Source: Anopheles merus (lineage: Eukaryota; Arthropoda; Insecta; Diptera; Culicidae). From it: 64,000 nucleotides of DNA. Below are positions 50,201-61,689 of the stretch, in pieces; the stretch's first letter is position 1, and each line of letters begins with the position of its first letter. The stretch covers positions 38,435,942-38,499,941 of the forward strand of contig NC_054082.1 in NCBI RefSeq assembly GCF_017562075.2. Reading direction: 5' to 3'. The notes beneath the pieces are model-generated. The model ran no database searches, was not told the origin of the DNA, and saw nothing but the letters and a program-made list of their open reading frames with translations. A program made the translations under genes and the position numbers.

Positions 50201-53200
50201 CCTGCTCCCAACACTGATGCGTTCCTCGAATCCGCTTACATTGCTGGTGACTTTTAATAGTCCGGAAATCGTTAGAACTTTTAGGGAGAACGAAGAGTAC
50301 CGCCCGACCACTTTCTACTACTACGAAGACTGCACTGCTCTTTAGCTTGCAGATATTAAAAAGTTTCCTTTTCCTTGTGTGTTATGTTCTGCAGCAATCC
50401 CGTTAAACTGTCGTACGAGGCTGCTTTTCCTCCTCGCAAAACTTAAGCGCACATTTATTGCGGCCCTTTGCGGGAGGTTCCGGCGATGCGTCACGACGTG
50501 CGCGCGAGGGTTTTTACTTATTAAATCTTACTTTTTCCCATTTTCACCCGCAGGCGTCAGGCAAAACTACACACATACAGGAAAGGAAAAGAACGAACAA
50601 GCAACAGCGACAACAAAAAACACACCGGGAAAATCTTCAACCAAGCTGCCTCTGCTGTGAGTAGAATGCAAATAATCACGTACCGAATTTGGTGTCCCAC
50701 TTTTTGCCGATAACTTTTCCCACCGCCCACCACACATACACCTACTCAAGCACGCAGAGCTTCACGTAGACATGCCCGCACTACTCTTACGCTTTGGTTT
50801 TTGCTTTAGAAAATGAGCATTCCAACGCTTGCGTTCGTGTCTTAACTTTATTGCAGCCGCGGTACAACAGAAAGCATCCAGTGAATGTCTTGCCCCTCGC
50901 TACACGGATGGGAATTTAAAGTAGAAAAACGGAAATAGTTTGCTAAGAATGAAAAATGTCGATCCTTCCTCATAGTCAGTGTGTTCCTTCTAATGGAAAC
51001 TCCCTTTTGTGGGTATGAAGATTCTCATACGTAAAACGATTGTCACACGTATTTCAGCACGAATGCTACTTCCCTGGAGGGTAGGGTATGAAATGCAACT
51101 CGTCCGACTTTTGAAACTGTTCTCAAAATGTTTGTGAAATATTTCATTCACATTTGAAAATGTTTCTTTCGTTTTGTTTCATCCTTCGATCGTTTGGTTT
51201 TTTTACGTAAGTAACTTTCAAAATTATTTAACTTCAGGCATCAAACGTATCTTGTGCAAGAACATTACTCCGCATTATTACTATCAAGACCAGTCAGTAT
51301 AGGCCAGATCGTGGAGTCAGCTACCTGCCTGCTATGCAGATAGCACTGCCAGTAGCATAAATTATGCAACAATAATGACGCTGCGGTTCTTGCTTCTGTT
51401 GATACTGCTGTCTGTACCGAACTACAGGATGCCAACATTCGAGAGTGGGACGTTTCCGCCGGCAATACTCCACAGTACAACGACACTTTCCACGAGCGCT
51501 GGCAAAAGTCACCAAAGCCGGAAGTACGACTGCATTATGTTAATGGTAAAGATTATTCCCGGTGAAAGTTTAATTGTCTACGATCCTCCTCCGCTTGGTA
51601 CATGCTGGCCCTGCCAATTCACACGCTAACGTTCTCTCACCGCAGCTCGGAGCTCTTTCAGCGAGCTTGTTGCGAAGTGGAAAGTGATTTTTTATAACCC
51701 AACTTTTAGCCGACAGTGCTCAGGACTCGCGTCATGTTGATTCGTGTTCGGGGGCCCGTGTTCGGATCAGCCCATCGCACGGATTCGCATTCAACGTGTA
51801 TGGAAGGATGGCGAACCAGGGGAGAAACCATGCGCATGGCACTCTCTAATTACGACCTCTGACGATTTAACGATTATTGGAAGAAAGACAATTTGCGCTG
51901 GTGTCATGTAACGTTTGGAGCAATTTTTTTAGGTTTTGCTACGAGATATCAGCAAATTTCCCGTTCCGACTGCTCAACTCCACGGCGTTGGACCGAAAGC
52001 AACATCATCTACTAGACATAAAATACTTACGAAAGCACTCGCTTCATCCTAATTTTCAGCCACAGTCACAGGTCAAAGTGGCGATTTTTCATCGGGCTTT
52101 CCTTTCGCCTCGCGGGCAAACTCGCACCATGGCGGAGGAAGGACGTTTAATTAAGATTATGGGGTGTTGTCTTACATGATACCTTCTCTTGCCTTCCCTG
52201 CTGCGGACTGAGGCACACGGTACAAGACATTGCTGCTCGAAAAATGGTGTCTTTTAAAAGCTAAACGACTGTTGGCTGACTTTTGACAGTTTATTTGTTG
52301 ATAAATCGTGTCTGCCTGGGATGGGGTGTTAAATGGAGGGCAGCTGCTCAACATACGACAGGTTAATGACGGTGCCCTTTTGCCCTAGAGCGAACAAGCG
52401 AGGGAGTGATAGAAGGGAGGGTAGGGTGGTCTTTGACGATTTTCCCATGGCAATTTTCCCCTCGAACCTTCCGCTTGCATTTCAATGAATTCCGGATAAA
52501 TATGTTTAACATAATGCAGAGCGTGCAGTAGAAATGTATTTCAATTTCAGAGCTGGCAACGAACATAGATTTTGACATAAAAGAGAGCATTCGTCAACCA
52601 GGCTGATACTTCATGGTTACAATATTGTCACAAAAATATTATAATTGCTTGTATGGTGCAAGCCAGCCAGAGTAGTTATTGAAATTATTACCATAAAACA
52701 TGAATATTGTTTTCTCCCTAAGGCCAAGCATACTGTCTAGAAATTTGACCGAGAAAAGTTCGTTGTACCGTTCCACAAACACATTCCTGGTTTGCGCAAA
52801 TTTTCTTTCAGTTAAACAATTCCAACCGACCAAACATTCAAACACACCAACCAAACGCTCATTACCGATGGCGGATGCGGTAACGCTATTTAGCACACAC
52901 CATGCCAAGGGAGAACAAACAAACATGGAAAACTGTTCCCCCATCGAGCGTGAGAAATCTTTTTTGTCAGTTTCAATCCAATCTCCGCAACCCGGCAGAC
53001 ACGCAGAAAGTTTGGCTTCACTTGTCCGCTTACGGTGCTTTCCGTCTGTCTGTAAAGGACGCTCGGCTGTGTTTCGTACCATTGCTTCAATTGAATTACG
53101 TTCGCTTATTTATTACTGTCCTTGCACAGTCAGTGAACTGTCGCTGCTCCCCTGGCCTCAGTGTAGGTCCCTCCAATACACGTAACCAACACAACAAAGC

Positions 53201-54540
53201 AATCGCTCTCAGGATCCTTCCGGTAAAGAGCACGACAGCCAACCAAGCTTAAGGCAGATGCATCACCAAAGCTCGAGCAGGACTAACTTTTCCTGCCACC
53301 AATTGCGCGCTCACCCATCCCGAGCGTTCCGCCCGCCTCATTTACTTCGCGAGGCGGACTTTAGACTCGAGCGGAAAAAGGCAACCATCCACCCACTTTA
53401 GTAATCCATTGCGATGGCAATGACGCAAAAACTTGCTGTATACGATTGCATACGAAATAAGTTTGTTTGACCGAAATTGAGCTTCTTCGGTTGGTAGGCG
53501 GTTGGGCGCCTTCCGCTCTACAAAAAAACGGAGAGAGGAGGTGCTCCGGCGCAACTTTCTCCGCCGACCTTCGACGAGTTGCGCTGCCCGTTGCGCTCGC
53601 AGGGGTGGTTGGGGGGATGACTTTTTGGTAGAATATATTTTAATCAAAATATGTAGATTTTATTCCATACTTTTTCCTGCGATCTGCCCGTCCCGTGTGA
53701 ATGCTGACCCCGTCGTGCACTACCCGAACCCTCCTAACGCTGTTCCGGTCCGTACCGGTGGGGCATTGGGTGGTATGGTGTTGTTATTCATTTATGTTTA
53801 TGCTACATTTGTCTCGCCACACCAGTGGAAAGAAGCGAATAGCTGAAACAGCAGCAACAACAACAGCAACACAACCAACAACAGTAACACACAAAACCCC
53901 CCTTCCACGGACTCCAGATGGAAACTAACGAATGCGTTTGCATTTCAAAGTCGTAACCACGTTGCTTGCCCTTCGGGCTTCGGGCTGCAGTAACAGAAAA
54001 GCTTGAACTTCAAACAAACGCTTTTTTACTTAAAACTTCCCGTCGGGTCCGGTGCGAGCGAAGATTAAGTACATATTTTGCTTCATCATTTATTTGGCCT
54101 TGTTCTTGGCAAAGTAAGGTATAAAGTTGATAACGGAAAATAAACCATAATCTTGTTACCCCGCGTAGTGGGGTGCGGCAAAAAAAAGAACAAAGTTTCA
54201 CCATTTGTACTAAAATGTCTACCTAATGGGTGTCCCACGCGCTGGGAAAATAATCCCAACTTCGTAAGCCACCGACGTCCGCTGGTGGTCATTTAAAGGA
54301 AATATTTCCCTAACGTAACGTTCCCAATCTCTGCTGCTGGTTCTTATTGGCCACCTGGTAAAAAAACAACAGTAACACAGATAAACTAGGTCAGAAAAAA
54401 CGCACTCTAATCCGCTTTATGGAAAGGAAAAGTTCGGCCAGCCTGACTGTGTATTGCGAGGCCAGAATAAAAACAAACAATCGGAACAACATGTTGTTAT
54501 GTTTTTCGGTTAGTGTTCTCTCTCCCTCTCTTCTTTGCAG

Positions 54541-54601
54541 ATCGTTTCCCTTACCCTCATGCGAGACCGAACGATGGCGATGCCCTTCAAACGTTCCATT
54601 G
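54541..54601 (+). other. Candidate 61-nt plus-strand exon defined by splice signals
   Basis: A long pyrimidine tract ends CTCTCTCCCTCTCTTCTTTGCAG at 54540, and ATTG|GTAAGGAAA follows at 54601/54602. All three frames between them are open. It lies antisense to cpx. No protein similarity is recognised, and no consensus branch point was seen, so it is only a signal-based call. Confidence 0.18.
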
Positions 54602-56576
54602 GTAAGGAAAACAGATTCTGCTGCTGCTGAAAGGCTTCCCAAATGGAAAGTAAAGCGTGTCATCTCGCGTCACCAATGCTACAGCACATTGGCAGGCGTC
54701 AAATGTCTAGACATTGTGGCGCACGCTAGTCATCAATGAATTTTCTTACCCTTACCCTGATACTGATGGGCTGCTGGTAAGTACACGGTCTAGATGTTGT
54801 CTTACCATCTCGGATGGCGCCAGAAATAAGCAATTTATGATCGTTGACCTACTTAAATTATGCTGGTAGTGGCCAAAGGAATCGAGTGGCGATAGTTCTG
54901 GTGGTTTATTTGCTTTGAAGACTAGCAAATAGCGCTAGTAGACGAATACAATATTCCCTTTGCCTATGTTTTTGTGTATCTGAGGATTGTTATGCTCGAA
55001 ATTATATTTCTTATTCAAACATACATATTTCATTGTTGTAAATTTCCTTACGTCACTCAAACAAAGCCTCTCTCTTTCTGCAGAAAAATTAAATCGGTAT
55101 CGTTTTACACAATGAGCCCGAAACAAAACGTCCGTCAATCGGCCGTCAAAAAAAGACAACCCTCCCCACCTGCTCATCCAGTTGACGACAATTAGAATCT
55201 TATCGTGCCACTTTTGATACACATCCGAGGCGCTCTTTTAATTATGGCTTTTGCATTAGTTACGATAAGGAAGGTAGCGAACGAGCAAACGTGACGTTGA
55301 TGCATGATCATTAGCCATCGAGCCACCAAGCAAACCACCGCCACCGGAAATTACAGGGAAGGAAGTAAGGTCGAAACTGAGGTGAAACTGTCAGACGCAC
55401 GGTCTGGAAAAAAGGCTTCCAACGGTGACAAAAAGACCCATACAAGAATGTTGGCACAGCAACGATTGGAAACTAAAAAGAATATGTGTAGGGTGGGGAA
55501 ACCCACCGTCTGCATGATAAATTACAATCACTGGTTTCGCAGCCCTCACTCCTTTTCTCTGTATGCTAACGGCACCTGCAGGCTATGGCTTGCTTGAGTT
55601 ACCAATTCTTCTTTCTAGCGCCTGGTGGCAATAACAGCTCCATCGTCACAATCGACCTGCAGTGACACGCATTTTGAGAAACAAACACTCACTCGTGCCC
55701 CACTTGAGACAGTCTACGCAGGTCGAGGTCGAAGTACGTCAGCTAATTGCTCCCTATGCCGCGGGCCGTGTCGTCGAGTCCCGGTGTCCTGCACTGCTGC
55801 ACGCCAACAAGCAGGCCAGGAAGCGCAACCGAAGCCTCCCCGAAAAGCACGACGTCACTAACCAGTCAGTTGAAAAGATAATCAAACACTTTGACACCTT
55901 CGCTGCCTCCGCACCCCGGAGTTTTGCGGGCGGGCACAATCGGGTGCTCGTTCAGGTGTGATAAATCACCCCGAGGCGGATGCTCGGCGGATGGAGAATA
56001 GCCGCACTGATGAGGTGTTCGTTTGCGTCAAACGGCACCTTGCGGTTGGAATTAGCCATCGGTCGGAATACAAAAGCAAACACAAAAAAAACCAGAACCA
56101 GAAAGAAAACCGCACCAGCCTTCCAGCATCTTACCAAAAATCCCCGCCCAATAAGCCGTCCGGCGATATATCTAGACTTTTTGGCTTTTTACATGCGCAC
56201 ATGCACCCACAAACACACACGGAGGAGAGTGGAGGTGGATAGAAAATTAGCTCTACCGAAAGATAAGTTGTCACGGGCTAGCGTCACTTCGGAACAAGCT
56301 TAGCCCAAACAAGTGCAGCTGATGGCTACCACTAATCATCATCATGACCACCAGCGGACAGTGGTAGCAGCAACGTGCTGTTCGCGCTTTTTTCTCCGTG
56401 AACGTTCCAAAGCACCGATGACGCACGTATACGCACAACCAGACGACACACGCGGACGACGCAAACCGTCAAGGGTGCACGATGCGATGTTAATTTTCTG
56501 TAACAAATTGCAATTTGAGCACACCACACGGGCACTATCGGAGCTCGTGGGTAATTCCGAGATTCGCTGCTCGTCT

Positions 56577-56843
56577 TCATCACATCATCTCACGACCAGC
56601 GACCAGAGCGTCGTTGATTGATAGCGCCATAGGAACTGGATAGGAATAGGATAGGAACTGGCGCGCCAGGAACGCTCTGCTCTCCGTGCTGTGCGCCATT
56701 CTTCGCCAAGCGGAAGTAACCCCAAAGATAGCCCGAATACGGACTGAGATAGTTGATTGAGTAGGACGGTTTGCGAAGTGACTGCGATGAGTTGATGTAG
56801 CCCTGGATGTACACACATCGATGCCTTTGGATGTGCGCCTATG
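56577..56843 (-). other. Possible coding exon, tyrosine-rich, unidentified
   Basis: On the minus strand, the frame after a TAG near 56843 is open down to a TGA near 56590. It has codon use typical of mosquito genes: mostly C or G in third positions over the first 45 codons, with runs such as TAC ATC CAG GGC TAC ATC AAC. The product includes GYINSSQSL and PYSGYLWGYFRLAKNG, rich in Tyr, Ser and Gly. I do not recognise a family; a secreted, cuticular or egg-shell type protein would fit the composition, but this is a guess. Both other minus-strand frames are also open across 56590-56814. An 11-bp unit repeated three times lies inside (56629-56661). No ATG with a good context or paired splice sites settles the model. 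Confidence 0.2.
56629..56661. repeat. 11-bp tandem triplication
   Basis: Three copies lie head to tail: ATAGGAACTGG, ATAGGAATAGG, ATAGGAACTGG. Eleven is not a multiple of three, so any change in copy number would shift a reading frame through this stretch. Confidence 0.9.
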
Positions 56844-56891
56844 CGCCCCTGCTCTGAACGTTCCAGTTCTACTGACTTTCAAACAAAGCAA

Positions 56892-57288
56892 TTATCTTTT
56901 CATTTTCAAGTCTTTAATCAAATTAGGTACGACTTGTCGGAGCGTGTAGCAGCCTGTACACGGTATCTCGGGACAGCTCTGTTTCCTGTGGATGTTATCA
57001 CATCGAGTTCGATCGTCCGCACCCTGCCGCCCAACCGTAATCGAACGGTTGTGATGAGTTTTCCTCGGTTTTTCGTCGTACCACGTTGCTTCACTATGGT
57101 TCGCCATCAGCATCACATGCGTCGATGAACACACCCAATGGTACACTTAGCCTTTCGGTGGTCAGCTCATTGCAAGTAGCAGTTTCTTTGCCCTCCACAC
57201 CCTGTACTATTGTCATCGATACGACAGAGCAGGCCGCTCGGCAACTCACTAGCCACAGCCCCAACCACATTAGCTTCAGCCTTTTCAT
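56892..57288 (-). other. Minus-strand open stretches upstream of the tyrosine-rich frame (unassigned)
   Basis: An ATG at 57288 opens 64 codons, starting MKRLKLMWLGLWLVSC, which looks like a signal peptide. It ends in a stop at about 57096. In another frame, the sequence from about 57101 down to about 56915 is open without a methionine and reads RLRLGGRVRTIELDV in the middle. These could be exons of the same transcript as 56577-56843, but I could not find donor/acceptor pairs that join them in phase, and I recognise no homologue. They may be chance frames in a locally GC-richer region. Confidence 0.12.
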
Positions 57289-58815
57289 AGCAACACGCTC
57301 AATACCCAGGCCAAAGCTACTTCGATAGATAACAAAAATGCATTCACTAAAGCCGAGGATAATCTTTCCTGAGCATGGGGTGGAGCTTTAATTTGATTTT
57401 TGTTTACGGGACGATGTGCAGCAGCGAATGGTATAGTAAAAACCATATTACATCGACACTGGGTGAAAAGCAACGACAAAAAACGCAAATCTGTAAACTA
57501 TGGAACGGATTGGACCAATTCCGTTGCAATGTTTGAAACTCATTAACTTGAGCTTCATCTTCGAGTGTTTTCGAGTGTGTGCTTTTATTAGCTCGGCTCT
57601 ACCACAACATCGATCCGGATTGGTCGACTGAATGAAACCGATCTGGTTACACATTTATGTTTTGTTGCTGTGTATAGAGCACTAAACCTCTCGAGTTATT
57701 CAAAATTAAATTTTCAACAACAACAAAAACTATTGCATTGTACCCATTTTTATTATTTCAAGTATTACTTTAGGATTCTTGTTTTAAAGTTAAACTACAA
57801 AAGTAACGTCGTTCAATTAAGCCTATTAATTATGGATTTTGATGTACACAATTTCAAACAAATTCCGTAATTTAACATATGTATTATCTTCATGCTATGA
57901 TATGAATACGCAATTATTTATACACAACTACAATAGCTTGTATGTATGATAGTTGTGAATTTTTATAGCGAAACGAGGAGAAATAACATAGCATCGCCGT
58001 AATTTATTTAAAATCGATCTCTAGCCATTTCTCTTCTTCTGAAACTACTGCACAATACGAACGCTGCTTTAATTTATTTATTATTCCATATCTATCTCCC
58101 TGCCTTTCTCTCTCTCTATCTCTCTTTTTGTGGTTCAATAAACAATCCTATCGAGCTCGAAGCAATTTCAGCATTTGCCCAGCCATGCAAATCGTGCTTA
58201 AAAATGCAACTCAATTTCAATAAATAAAATTAGCCACCAGCAAAGGACGGCTGTGTTGTCTTGCAAAACACATACACACATATACACGCACACAGCCGCC
58301 TTTGCGATTTAAACCTCACAATTTCGTGTTTTGCATTTTCATATTGATTAGCTTATCCTTACGTTACGCTTACGGTTTCCGCATTCCCTGTCGGCTTTTC
58401 TCAAGCGATTCCAATTCTATCTCTCTTCGCTTGCTATGATTCACGCCACCAAACCATGGCTTATCGCCATAGCACGTATATTTTCCATTTTCCAATCATT
58501 TCCGATAAGCAAAGGAAATGTTGTTTTTTTCCTATTCACTGTCTTGCACGCGGCAAGCTTGGCATGAAATTGCTTTTGATGCGGCACTGTCGACGAGCAA
58601 CGGCAAACCGGTGCTCTTGCTGTCGGTGCTGTTAAATTTTAAAGGCAAGTTGCTGCCTGCTAGCGAACACGATTCAATCGCGTGTTTTCTTTTTATTCTA
58701 CACCATACAAACGACAGCGTTTCATTATATTCCCCAGCTTGCCGTAGGCAATCGGTACACCAGTTAAGGAAAATGCTTTTTTTCTATACTGGTTTTGAAA
58801 ATCGAGAGAAGTACA

Positions 58816-58866
58816 AAGAAAGACAGAGACAGAGAGTGAGTGAGAGAGAGGGAGAGAAAGAGAGAT
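58816..58866. repeat. Purine (GA-rich) tract
   Basis: About 50 bases almost entirely of G and A, with only scattered C and T. On the cpx strand it is a CT-rich tract. GA repeats bind GAGA-type factors in flies. Confidence 0.9.
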
Positions 58867-59258
58867 AATGAAAGAAACCCTTCCTGATAATGCCATTTTC
58901 CATTCTCCCATTGGAAAAGAAATAGTAAGGAGCAATAGCAAAGTGACTGCAAACGAAGCACGGCTGTAAAAGCAGGTCACCACAACAAGATCAGCACAAT
59001 AACCAGGCAGGCAACAAACCAATCTGACGACTCGGGGCCAAACGGCAAACAAGCGCTCGGCTCATTCCAACGAACTGCATTCGCATCGACCGAGATGAAG
59101 CCCTTTCCTTCAGCTCGGTGCATTATTTATCGGCTCTGCTGTAGCTGCACCAAACATCGCATACCCACCCTGCCTGATGCTGTATCCCGCGCGACGTTTA
59201 CGCAAACCTTCAAACAAACACACAAATGCAATCGAGCTTTTCAGTTGGAAGGACAACT

Positions 59259-59278
59259 CACACACACACACACACACA
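59259..59278. repeat. (CA)10 microsatellite
   Basis: Perfect CA run. Confidence 0.95.
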
Positions 59279-59623
59279 TTCTTTTCCCTTGCCCTATCCT
59301 CGCTTTGTGGACTATTTTCATGGAATTAAATTTACATGACTGAATGGGTTTCCGTTCCGCCATGCCGAGATGCGAAGCGGACCACCACTGCCAGCCGTGC
59401 GGATGGAGCGTGGTAAAAGAAAATTGTTTTTCTTTGCCCCATCGCCACACCACCAGCACACCAAACGGCACCAAATCAGTTCGAAACCTATTCTGCCGCT
59501 TGCACATTCCAAAAGAAGAACGTTCCCTTTCAACGATTCCTTCACTATAAAAAAGCCCTTTTTTGCAAAGAAAACCAATAAAGAACAAGAAATGAGCTCC
59601 CGAAAAGGAAAATTGGCACACCG

Positions 59624-59638
59624 ACACACACACACACA
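59624..59638. repeat. (AC)7 microsatellite
   Basis: Short AC run followed by AAACAC. Confidence 0.92.
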
Positions 59639-60998
59639 AACACAAAAGCTGAAAGAAATGGGAAAATCGAACGTCGCTGCCGGAAAGCTCGCGTGCCTTC
59701 CCAAAAAGGCTTTCCGTGCATTTGACGAATCCTTTTGTGAGCTGTGCTGCATCGCCCTTGGAGCGGGGACGGCCCGCAATGTTGTTTCGAGTATCTTATT
59801 ATTGTCTTATGGAGTTTTTCGTTTGCCGGCGCATTTCTTCCAATACATTCGTCGGGTGCGAGCGTTCTTTTGCTACCATTCGAAAGTGGAAAGAAAAACA
59901 CATTTTGCCGACAGAAAGCATTCCGATTTGGGGCAAAGCGGAACCGGTCTTGCCACAGTGCAAAAAAAAAAAAAACATTGCCGATCTGTAAAACTCACAA
60001 ATGGCAAAATAGTTACCCACAAAGGCGCACCTTTTTGCAATCAAATCTGCTAAGTGTTCATGAGACGTTTTTCTTTGTGCTGAGTACAGTTTGTTTTCTT
60101 TTCAGAATGATGAACTTTTGAAAGGCTTTTGTATTGACTACATTTTTTTTAAACGCTTTCAAAGCTTTTACGGCAACACGGTCTCTTGCAGTCAGCTTTC
60201 TGTTACGTACTGCATTACAAACATCATTAGTATGCTAACATCGAACGACTGCGAAATGTGACCGTAGTAGATGATGCATCATCTACACCACTTGAGCAAC
60301 ACTCGTCGATTCCAGGAAAAACAACTAGCCCGCTTTTCCGTTTTTTCCCGAATGACTTTCATCAGGATGCAACGTCAAACATGCAGTACCAGTGCATGTG
60401 AGTGTGTGTGTCTTTATGTGTCATTCAAGCTGACCTCCAATCTTCAAACGGCCACTTAACATTCCCCATTCGTTGCAGTTTTTTCCGACACAAACGAAGA
60501 GGACCGCATCATGCATCTCCGCCGGGTTGGTGCAGGTCTAGGATCGACACCGACAGAGTGATCGATTTAATTAACCGCACGGTCACGGAGGTTGGTCCGG
60601 GCACAATTTCCGCTCGCACATCACGACGCTTGACATATTGCCCTTTGTTATGTGCTAATGGTAAGGGCACAGAGGTTCTCCACCAGGTCCGGTTCACTTG
60701 AAAAGCAAACTGAGTATTCAGTGCTTATTTTTTTCCTCCCATTCAACGTTTCATCTCATTGTCAGTCTCGAAATGTAGTACCGCTATCAAGTGCACCCTT
60801 TCGGCGTTCAAGGCTGAAGAGAAGAACGCGTCACAAAAAAAGCCGCGACTATTCTCCTTATGGCGATGCGACACACAAAAGCCAGCCGAACCATAATTCA
60901 CCACGCTAGAAGTCATCAACCACACATTCAAAGAGCATTCCCAAACGAGGGAGAGAATGGACGGGGGAGTACTTCAGGCCATATTAGACTTGCTACAT

Positions 60999-61001
<3 letters not shown>

Positions 61002-61078
<77 letters not shown>
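61002..61078. repeat. 77-bp (CA)n microsatellite
   Basis: About 38 uninterrupted CA units; the second longest repeat in the window. Confidence 0.98.
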
Positions 61079-61080
<2 letters not shown>

Positions 61081-61302
61081 AGCGACACATTGATGCTGGG
61101 AGTGGAATGCAATCAAAACTTTTTCAATTTTGCTACAGACGACAGCACAGCGACAGGACCGACGAGTGAAGCAGTAAAATTGGAGTAAAATCTTCGATCC
61201 AATATATTGGTATCATTCTGGGTGAAGACGAAAAACTTTGATTAGGCTACCGTTACGTTGATGGGACGCATCGAAAGGGCAGTTAGTACCATGGTTTATT
61301 GC

Positions 61303-61638
61303 CTAACGGTTGCTTGGAACAGACTGTGTCGATCTTCTTGCAGCAGCAAAAGCACATCCTAATGAAACAACATAGGCTCCGTAACCCATCGGTGTGTATG
61401 TACAAACATTGCCAAAGCAAGCAAAGGTACACATGGGGATGCAGTTGCTTGTGCCTCGCACGTGTTAGCCCTCTTGGTGTACATACATGGTCCACACACG
61501 CGCTTTACGCTCGATGAAGTGCATCTTGAGCTTGATGAAATATTCATCACAGCTGTCCGGAACTGGCATTTCCACTGTCACCGTGTGTCAAACAATCGCT
61601 ATCGTATTAAGGTATACTGCCGGACATACCGATTGGCC
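61303..61638 (-). pseudogene. Possible decayed coding sequence with two in-frame stops (unidentified)
   Basis: One minus-strand frame runs 112 codons with only two internal stops, TGA at 61588-61590 and TAA at 61465-61467, before TAG at 61303-61305. The part between the stops reads MPVPDSCDEYFIKLKM and then HFIERKARVWTMYVHQEG, with codon choice like a real gene. The last part is Cys-rich (CIPMCTFACFGNVC). No family is recognised. The opposite strand in the same register is also open (ending RIKVYCRTYRLAI), so strand and status are uncertain. Alternatives are an unspliced multi-exon gene or chance. Confidence 0.2.
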
Positions 61639-61689
61639 ATTTAAACTCGGAAGCTGCCTTGATAAATGATGTCAGAATGGTTCAATAAA

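Larger units (their letters stand above)
40241..56576. other. Upstream or 5'UTR-intron sequence of cpx, no certain exon
   Basis: No recognisable protein segment. AT-rich valleys lie at 41270-41540 and 49480-49960, the latter with TTAATTAATT and AATTTAATT runs. Splice-like pyrimidine-AG sites on the plus strand at 48551, 48613, 50857 and 55082 have no paired donors that I trust. Confidence 0.55.
57340..61000. other. Noncoding sequence, no certain exon
   Basis: AT-rich at 57660-58130, including a CTCTCTATCTCTC tract near 58105-58130. The 227-codon plus-strand frame at 59370-60053 is low-complexity and includes a translated AC repeat. Confidence 0.55.

Noticed and set aside
52700..53185. 161-codon plus-strand frame
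   Set aside because: The opposite strand is also open for 147 codons; the composition is not gene-like and no signals support it.
59370..60053. 227-codon plus-strand open frame
   Set aside because: Low-complexity, includes a translated AC repeat and poly-Lys from an A run; no domain, no splice or promoter support.
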